Shown here in pieces: positions 1 to 6,100 of a stretch of DNA of 26,136 bases. The DNA is from a virus: positions 1 to 26,136 of the IMG/VR virus record IMGVR_UViG_3300024348_000210; one strand, given 5' to 3'. Below the pieces are notes generated by a model. That model saw only the letters and a list, made by a program, of their open reading frames with translations. It was not told where the DNA came from and searched no databases. The stretch's first letter is position 1; each line of letters opens with the position of its first letter. Both the position numbers and the translations under genes were made by a program.

Positions 1-447
1 ATCGGCATATTCTTTTGTTACCGCATCCTTGGCATCAATCGGAGTGCCAAGATTAGTGATTCTACTATCGGATACATTAATATTGCCAGCTGCGGCTAAT
101 ACTATGTCACCAATAGCAGTAGAGAGCGTATTTTCGTTAAACTGAAATGTACCGACATTAAATCGATTAATCCAGCCATTCGAATCGACTATAAGAGCCG
201 TATTAGCGGTTAACGTACCAAATGGCGCGAATTCGCCACCTAATAGATCGGTATAATACTTACCGCCGATAACCGTATGGTTAACTGCATTACCGGCAAC
301 TTCGCTGCCGGTACCGATATAGAGTTTATTACCACCAGCACCAGAATAATATGAATACGCTAATTCACCGTTTGCCAGTATACTTGGGTTACCGGAAGTA
401 CTAGATCGTTTTATTCTGAATAGTGGAAGATTTGGATTAACAGCCAT
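1..447 (-). CDS. Tail-fibre-like structural protein, N-terminal part (runs off window)
   Basis: An open frame of 149 codons starts with ATG at 447 and continues past position 1 without a stop. It begins MAVNPNLPLFRIKRSSTSGN and continues with ILANGELAYSYYSGAGGNKLYIGTG. This is the opening common in phage fibre proteins: a short strand with RxxS, then 'GELAYS...NKLYIG'. At the cut end it reads NLGTPIDAKDAVTKEYAD, resembling the 'DAxxKxYVD' segments that repeat in phage tail fibres. The ATG overlaps the TAA of the upstream 91-aa gene by one base (TAATG), implying coupled translation. Role inferred: attachment of a fibre or spike to the virion. The family-level call is moderate, and the receptor-binding part lies outside the window. 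Confidence 0.75.
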   Translation of the reverse strand, partial: MAVNPNLPLFRIKRSSTSGNPSILANGELAYSYYSGAGGNKLYIGTGSEVAGNAVNHTVIGGKYYTDLLGGEFAPFGTLTANTALIVDSNGWINRFNVGTFQFNENTLSTAIGDIVLAAAGNINVSDSRITNLGTPIDAKDAVTKEYAD

Positions 448-722
448 TAGTAAAACCCACCATCAAATTCTTGTTGGTTAAGTAATAACACTGGCTCCCA
501 TTTGGAAGTAGCGGTATTATATACTAATACTGAACCATTTTCAATGCCTACCAAAGTAACATCGCTGAGTTGTGCCATTGAACTAGCACCACCAGCTCCA
601 TTTGCATTTACCGCGTGTACTGGTCGGCCTAACGTTACTTTTTTAACGATAGTATTTTGACTGGTCGTTACCTTAGCAATGACCCGTTTTGTAGTACCCC
701 TTGAAGCAACGCGAAAAGCCAC
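447..722 (-). CDS. Small phage structural protein (91 aa), fibre-associated
   Basis: The start is GTG at 722, supported by a well-placed GAGG about 7 nt upstream and by the TAA of the preceding gene only three bases before. The protein has a basic N-terminal half (residues 1-30, many K/R/T), a Gly/Ala linker near 41-48, and a C-terminal part with QLSDVTL...NGSVLVYNTATSKWEP and the ending EFDGGFY. 'LSDV...NGSVLVYN...W' is a common adaptor-like motif in fibre and baseplate-periphery proteins of marine T4-like phages. It sits between a 118-aa structural protein and a tail-fibre-like gene, with tight spacing on both sides, so it probably shares their transcript. Specific function unknown. Confidence 0.7.
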   Translation of the reverse strand: MAFRVASRGTTKRVIAKVTTSQNTIVKKVTLGRPVHAVNANGAGGASSMAQLSDVTLVGIENGSVLVYNTATSKWEPVLLLNQQEFDGGFY

Positions 723-725
723 AGA

Positions 726-1082
726 TTACCTCGTTACTGATGGATTAACAGTAATTTTACCTTCTAAAATACGTTCAATCATTGTAACGCCGGCGCTGTC
801 CTGATACGACAATTCAACGTCATATACGTAACGACCACGGCTGGAAAGACTATCTGTCTGTGTATTGGATAAAGAAATAACTACAATACCGCTAGTAGGC
901 GGTGCTGCAATTATTGAAGTGAAATCTAACGTGTCGGCACTGTCGCTACTATAGTTGCGTTTTAATTTAGCCGCAACTGAATGTCCTGTTAGATTTTTTA
1001 CTGAACCATCGACGTTAACTAGCTCTATTTCTAAAGCAATATCAGCGCCTTGGTCAATCTTAAAATCTTCATATGTTGCCAT
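726..1082 (-). CDS. Small beta-rich virion structural protein (118 aa)
   Basis: ATG at 1082 begins MATYEDFKIDQGADIALEIEL, followed by DGSVKNLTGHSVAAKLKRNY and a C-terminal segment GRYVYDVELSY...RILEGKITVNPSVTR. The 'D(Q)G(A/S)D...LTG..V.A.(I/L)(K/R)...G.Y.YD(V/I).....v..GkI.V.P.VT' arrangement matches a small, all-beta structural family common near fibre genes in marine T4-like phages and reminiscent of baseplate-adaptor N-terminal domains. No membrane or signal segment is visible. The gene has its own T4-type late promoter and an unusual inverted repeat that covers its ribosome-binding site (see 1082-1160). It leads the block continuing into the 91-aa and fibre-like genes. Biochemical role unknown. 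Confidence 0.7.
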   Translation of the reverse strand: MATYEDFKIDQGADIALEIELVNVDGSVKNLTGHSVAAKLKRNYSSDSADTLDFTSIIAAPPTSGIVVISLSNTQTDSLSSRGRYVYDVELSYQDSAGVTMIERILEGKITVNPSVTR

Positions 1083-1160
1083 ATTACCGTTTTCCCAATC
1101 TTATGTATCAAAAACTCTTAATACTATTTATATGAAAATGAAACTAAGAAAACGGTAATA
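1082..1160 (-). promoter_or_regulatory. RBS-sequestering inverted repeat with late promoter in its loop
   Basis: A perfect 13-bp inverted repeat has arms at 1082-1094 (TATTACCGTTTTC on +) and 1148-1160 (GAAAACGGTAATA on +). In minus-strand RNA the stem extends inward by seven further pairs (1095-1101 with 1141-1147: three Watson-Crick, four G-U), giving about 20 bp with a 39-nt loop. The 3' arm includes the likely Shine-Dalgarno GGGA (1096-1093) and the A of the start codon at 1082. The late promoter at 1125-1132 and its expected start near 1118-1119 lie inside the loop. Only read-through RNA could therefore form the hairpin. A competing 6-bp hairpin (1155-1160 with 1165-1170, loop TCTC) uses the same upstream arm. 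Function is inferred by analogy to T4 e, soc and 49. Confidence 0.7.
1125..1132 (-). promoter_or_regulatory. T4-type late promoter (TATAAATA)
   Basis: The minus strand reads TATAAATAGT, the T4 late-promoter element plus the GT shared by three other sites in this window. It is 43 nt upstream of the 118-aa gene's ATG, in an 88-nt gap between genes. The expected start is near 1118-1119, giving a leader of about 36 nt. Confidence 0.8.
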
Positions 1161-1170
1161 TCTCTATTAC

Positions 1171-1878
1171 TTATTCTGCAGAGGAAATATCCGCAATTAC
1201 CATCTCACGAAATTCTTCTGAAGCCTGCGCAGTACTAAATGTATATGATACAGTGCATCTCCAGTTATCAGTTTCTGCTGCATGATATAACAATTTGTCT
1301 TGTTCGCCATAATGGCCAAAATAAGCTGCTTTACATGTCCATGCGCCGGCAGCATCTTCACATATAATTTCTTCTTTAGTAACCGGGTGAATGTATTTGA
1401 AACAACCTTCACCAAATTCAGACCACGTGAAAATCAAATTAAAAGCTGCAGCATTAGCATTGTTATGCCAAGAAATAAAACCGCCTGGAGGATAAATTGC
1501 ACATAAAGCATTATTTCGAACCGATAAAAAATTCATCATTTTATCGTTAAGAGTCGCCAGATGCATAGTGAAATCACGCTTGAACACAGGATCAGCATCT
1601 GGTTCAAATATCTGGTGATGTCTTTCGCCGAGCTTCAAGTTATAACCTACTAACTGCTCTGGGAAACCATCGTGTTTAGTTCCCATCAAAAGAATTTCTT
1701 CTTTATGTTTATCACCGGCATAGTACTTACGCTGTCTAGCGTGTTCTTTGGCGCTACAGTGGACATTCTCAGCAAATCCTTGCCACGTATGCAATTTGGC
1801 ATACTCGTTAAGAATCTCTAATAATTCTGGATTATTAATAGGAACGTGTTTTAAATATTCGTCGTTAAGCTGTGTCAT
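1171..1878 (-). CDS. 2-oxoglutarate/Fe(II) oxygenase-like protein (235 aa)
   Basis: The C-terminal half looks like a double-stranded beta-helix dioxygenase. CAIYPPGGFISWHNNANAAA has the first candidate metal ligand at H138. FNLIFTWSEFGEGCFKYI follows, and LLYHAAETDNWRCTVSYTF supplies the second histidine H199 and the 2-oxoglutarate-type arginine R207. The middle ligand of the usual HxD/E triad appears as Asn (H138-N139-N140), so metal binding may be altered; related phage proteins with a 'WHxN' pattern are, from memory, not unusual. The N-terminal 100 residues are helical and unassigned. Its ATG overlaps the stop of the glycosyltransferase gene by 4 nt (ATGA), implying translational coupling. 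Likely role, inferred: hydroxylation of a protein or small molecule in the infected cell. Alternative: a cupin-like protein without oxygenase activity. Confidence 0.6.
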   Translation of the reverse strand: MTQLNDEYLKHVPINNPELLEILNEYAKLHTWQGFAENVHCSAKEHARQRKYYAGDKHKEEILLMGTKHDGFPEQLVGYNLKLGERHHQIFEPDADPVFKRDFTMHLATLNDKMMNFLSVRNNALCAIYPPGGFISWHNNANAAAFNLIFTWSEFGEGCFKYIHPVTKEEIICEDAAGAWTCKAAYFGHYGEQDKLLYHAAETDNWRCTVSYTFSTAQASEEFREMVIADISSAE

Positions 1879-2600
1879 ACGATTGGTTTATCCTTATTTA
1901 GGCCAGCAGAGAAGTGTCTAATGATAACTTCACCTTCTGGTCGGGTTCTCGCCCAATTTAGTGCGTTATAGTAATTCCATCTTAGATCGTCATCAAAAAT
2001 TCCGATCTTAAGATCTTTATACTTAGGTTCTTTTTCAGTTAACCACCATAATGAGAATTGGTCCCACGACTTAAGGCTATCAGCATAACCTTTTGGCCAC
2101 CATTCACCGTCCATTTGACGTCTGGTTAAATCCCACCAATCAGCCATAAATTCACGGATAATTGGTTTTCGCATATCATATAAACAAACTGCCCCACACA
2201 ATCTAAACTTGGCAGGACCTTCTGGGGTGCTAAAATCTCGTTCAGCGTAAATATAACTACGCTCATCGGTTAATTCAGACCATACCATATCATGATCTTT
2301 AAGTTCATCCCAGACCTTTCTAATATCTTCGTGCTCAACTTCCATATCAGCATCGATATACATTGCGATGTCATAAGGTACTTTTGCCATACCAAAAAGT
2401 TTTGCGCGATAATGATCATCACAAAAAATAACATCATCAGCAATCTCTTCGCGACCGTCTAGAAACCTTTCTTCAGTTACCAAACAAATCTTGGCATCTT
2501 CATAGTAATCTCTAATAGATTCGCATAGATTAATTGCATACAAATAAAAATTATGATTTTTGGAGGCAACAACCACAAAACCTTTAGTAGGCTCACTCAT
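1875..2600 (-). CDS. GT8-like glycosyltransferase (241 aa)
   Basis: The protein has GT-A-fold hallmarks in order: an N-terminal strand GFVVVASKNHNFYLYAINLC (residues 7-26) as in nucleotide-sugar-binding folds, the metal-binding DxD motif in MYIDADMEVEH (D83, D85), an acceptor-side segment LCGAVCLYD (about 134-142), WDQFSLWWL (179-187), and a terminal RHFSAGLNKDKPI (H229, K236/K238) resembling the HxxGxxKPW of retaining GT8 enzymes. The length is about that of a single catalytic domain, with no membrane anchor or signal peptide, so it is cytoplasmic. It overlaps the upstream 158-aa gene by 8 nt and the downstream oxygenase-like gene by 4 nt. Substrate unknown. The location beside Ser/Thr/Tyr/Asn-rich giant fibres makes glycosylation of virion proteins plausible but unproven; nucleotide-sugar use for host surface or DNA is an alternative. 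Confidence 0.75.
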   Translation of the reverse strand: MSEPTKGFVVVASKNHNFYLYAINLCESIRDYYEDAKICLVTEERFLDGREEIADDVIFCDDHYRAKLFGMAKVPYDIAMYIDADMEVEHEDIRKVWDELKDHDMVWSELTDERSYIYAERDFSTPEGPAKFRLCGAVCLYDMRKPIIREFMADWWDLTRRQMDGEWWPKGYADSLKSWDQFSLWWLTEKEPKYKDLKIGIFDDDLRWNYYNALNWARTRPEGEVIIRHFSAGLNKDKPIV

Positions 2601-3069
2601 CAGTAGATTCTACCTTTTCAGCTTCAGCAATAGCCATAGCATCTTGTAAAATCATGATAGACCACATATCAACTTCGATTCTGGACTTAGCACGACGCAA
2701 TTTTGCTTTAAGAGCACGGTTTTTAGAATTTTTAATTTCATCAACTTCAAAAGCTTCAAGCTTGTAGTTGAAAAGTTTTTCTAATTTTCGTGCTTTTTGA
2801 TGCTCCAAATCACGTTGGGCTTCTTCTTCCTTTTGTGCTGCTTTACGTACAACTCGATCTGTTGTTTCTTTATCGATAGTTTCTTCGCCAAGCGCATTAA
2901 CTACTTCTTCAAAGTCCGGATTCGGTTTACCTTCTTTATCGTGGCGTTTAAGTAGCATTACCTGTCTGGTAGTTCTACCTACGTCATCTTCAATTTCCAA
3001 GATACAATTTAATTGATCTTTGGCTTCAGTTTCCCAAAACGCATTATTCATCCATCGCTTATAACTCAT
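2593..3069 (-). CDS. Charged coiled-coil protein of unknown function (158 aa)
   Basis: ATG at 3069 has a clear GGAG about 10 nt upstream. The N-terminal 65 residues (YKRWMNNAFWETEAKDQLNC, LEIEDDVGRTTRQVMLLKRH, then NPDFEEVVN) look beta-rich. Residues 70-140 are highly charged and helical (KEEEAQRDLEHQKARKLEKL, then KNRALKAKLRRAKSRIEVD), probably coiled coil. I associate this kind of protein with hypothetical proteins near structural genes in marine T4-like phages but cannot assign a role; a chaperone or assembly factor for the adjacent fibres is a guess from position. It is the first gene of a three-gene cassette with overlapping stops and starts, downstream of a hairpin terminator. No exact late promoter precedes it, only a weak TATAAAAC variant, so its timing may differ from its neighbours. 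Confidence 0.75.
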   Translation of the reverse strand: MSYKRWMNNAFWETEAKDQLNCILEIEDDVGRTTRQVMLLKRHDKEGKPNPDFEEVVNALGEETIDKETTDRVVRKAAQKEEEAQRDLEHQKARKLEKLFNYKLEAFEVDEIKNSKNRALKAKLRRAKSRIEVDMWSIMILQDAMAIAEAEKVESTDE

Positions 3070-3107
3070 TTACATCTTCTCCAAAGGGGGGTTTCAATCA
3101 ATTCAAG

Positions 3108-3115
3108 GTTTTATA
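3108..3115 (-). promoter_or_regulatory. Weak promoter candidate TATAAAAC for the enzyme cassette
   Basis: The gap between the terminator and the 158-aa gene lacks an exact late element. The best match on the minus strand is TATAAAAC, 39 nt upstream of the ATG, embedded in AT-rich DNA. It could be a degenerate late promoter or a -10 hexamer, but no good -35 is visible at 17 nt. Confidence 0.25.
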
Positions 3116-3137
3116 ATGTATATATTATTTTAATAAA

Positions 3138-3157
3138 GTGGCTCCCGGAAGAGCCAC
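3138..3157 (-). terminator. Hairpin terminator after the 1630-aa gene
   Basis: A perfect 7-bp GC-rich stem (GTGGCTC/GAGCCAC) with a 6-nt loop lies 14 nt past the TAA of the 1630-aa gene. On the minus strand it is followed by TTTATTAAAATAATA, a moderate U-rich tail. It separates the giant fibre genes from the enzyme cassette. Confidence 0.75.
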
Positions 3158-3170
3158 GATATTATTTTCT

Positions 3171-6100
3171 TTATGCCAATCGCACATATAACGTATAAGT
3201 TTCAACAGGCGTTGATGATGATTGAATAGTAAGACCAGTATAGTTACCGATAAAACTACGTGAGTAGTTACCGATAAAGGTCCTAGAATAATCACCAGCA
3301 AAGTCTCTACTATAATTACCGGCAAAATCGCCAGCAAAAGTAATAGAACTATTTCTTGTTGATACTGAAGTATATGAACTAGTTCTTACTCTAGTATAAC
3401 TTGACTGTCGTGTTCTAGTGAAAACATTTGTAGAATTTCTAGTATACGTACCAGCAAAGCCTCTAGTATATACGCCGGTATAAACGGCACTGTAAGTAGA
3501 AGTTCTTGTTCTAGCATACGTACCAGCAAAATCCCGTGAATAGTTACCAATAAAGTCACGTGAATAGTTGCCTATATAGTTACCAGTATAGGTTGATACT
3601 CTTTCACGTACATAGTTACCTTCGAATGAACGAGTGTAGTTACCTATATATGTGTTGTTAAACGTGGTAGTATACGCACCAGCATATTCACCAGCAAAGT
3701 TACGAGTATAGTTACCGATAAAGGTAGTAGCAAAGTCTCTGGCATAGTTACCTATAAAGTCACGGGTATAGTTACCAGTGAAAGTAGTATTATACGTACC
3801 AGTGTATTCACCAGCAAAGTCACGAGTATACGTACCAGTGTATTCACCAGCAAAGTCACGTGCATAGTTACCTGCATATTCACCAGCAAATGTTCTTGAA
3901 TAATTACCTATGTAGTTACCTATAAAGCTGCGAGCATAGTTACCAACATATTCACCAGCAAAGCTGCGAGCATAGTTACCAACATATTCACCAGCAAAGT
4001 TACGTGCATAGTTGCCTGCGTATTCACCAGCAAAGGCACGGGCATAGTTACCTGCGTACTCACCAATAAAGTTTCTAGTATACGTACCAGCATATTCACC
4101 AATAAAGTTTCTAGTATACGTACCAGCATATTCACCGATAAAGTCACGAGTATACGTACCAGCATATTCACCGATAAAGTCACGGGCATAGTTACCTGCG
4201 TACTCACCAATAAAGTTTCTAGTATACGTACCAGCATATTCACCGATAAAGTCACGAGTATAGTTGCCTACGTAGTTACCAATAAAGGTATTAGCATAGT
4301 CGCCAACATAGTTACCAGTAAAGTTGCGAGCATATTCGCCAGCAAAGTTACGGCTATAGTTACCGATAAAGTCACCAGCAAAGTTAGTTAACTGATCTCT
4401 TGCATAAGCACTAGTACGGGTACGGGCATATGTTGAATAACGGACTCGAGAATAAGCAGAGGCACGAGTTCTAGTACTAGTACGTGTATATAAACCAGTA
4501 TAGTTACCTACGTAATCGCCAGCAAAGCCTCTTGTATAGTCACCTACGAAGTTACCAGCATAATCACGGGCATAGTTGCCTACGAAGTTACCTGCATAGT
4601 CAGTAATACGAGTACGAGCATAGTTGCCTACGAAGTCACCAACGTAATCACCAACGTAGTTGCCTACGAAGTTGCCGACGTAATCAGTAATACGAGTGCG
4701 CGAATATTGACCAATAAAGTTTCGGGCATAAAATCCAGCGTATTCGCCTACAAAATCACCAATGTAATCAGTAACACGAGTGCGACCATAGTTACCTACG
4801 AAGTCACCGACATAGTTGCCTACGTAGTTACCTACGAAGTCGCCGACATAGTTGGTAACTCGAGTTCTAGCATAGTAACCAACGTATTCACCGACGTATG
4901 CCGTATTTCCAGCATAAGCAGATGTGCGTGTATAGTCAGTAATACGAGTTCTAGCATAAGCACCAGCAAAATTACCAGTAAAGGTTAGGTTGCGTGCATA
5001 ATAGAATGTAGAACCACGCGTACGCGTATAGTTACTTGTTGTAGCATAAGCAGTTACACGATCTCTTGTGTAATCTAATGTGGCAGCTCTGTTTCTAGTA
5101 TAATAGAGCGTGCCAGCTACGGCTCTAGTATAATCAACTAATACCCCGCGGGCTCTAGTGTAATATACAGTGGTACCCTGATATACAGTACGGGTATAAT
5201 CAGAAACTGTAGTAGATACACGGCTATAGTTACCTAGGAACGGAGTTGGTTCACCAGCAATAACTCTAGAATATAACTTAGAGAACGTCAGGGTTGTTGC
5301 GGCAGATCTGGTATAGTTACCGGTATATGGCCCGCCGATTTCTATTCTAGAATAGTCACCGACATAATAGATTGTATTTGTATAGTTACCGGTATATGTT
5401 ACTGCGGCAGCATAATCACCAGTATATGTTACTGCGGTGGTATAGTTACCTACGAAGTTACCAGCATAATACAAAGTTCTAGTATAATCACCGACATAGT
5501 TAACAGCAGTAGCATAAGCAGAAGTACGGGTAGAATCAGTTACTCTTGTTCTGCCGTAGTTACCTACGTAGTCGCCAGTATAAGTTAAGTTGCGAGCATA
5601 ATAGAATGTAGAATTACGAGTTCTAGAATATGTACCAGCATAGTTACCTACGAAGTCACCAGTATAAGTCGTAATACGCGTACGGGTGTAATCAGCGGCA
5701 TAGTCGGTTACGCGAGTTCGTGCATAAGTACCAGCATAGTTACCAGTAAAGGTTGCTATGATGGTGCGAGAATAAACACCAGTATAAGCACTAGCACGTA
5801 CACGTGTATATGTACCACCATAGTTACCGGTAAAGGTTTGTAGACGGTCTCTGGTATAATCAGCGGCATAGTTGGTAATACGAGTACGAGCATACGTACC
5901 ACCATAGTTGCCGGTATATGTTACTACGTTATCGCGAGTATACGTATTGGCAAAGTTGGTGACACGATCTCTTACATATGCAGAGTATCTAGTTCTAGTA
6001 GAAGTCGTTATTGTCGTACGAGCATAGTTACCTACGAAATCACCAGCAAAAGTACGGGCATAATCACCAGTAAATGCGCGGGCATAATCGCCGGCGAAGT

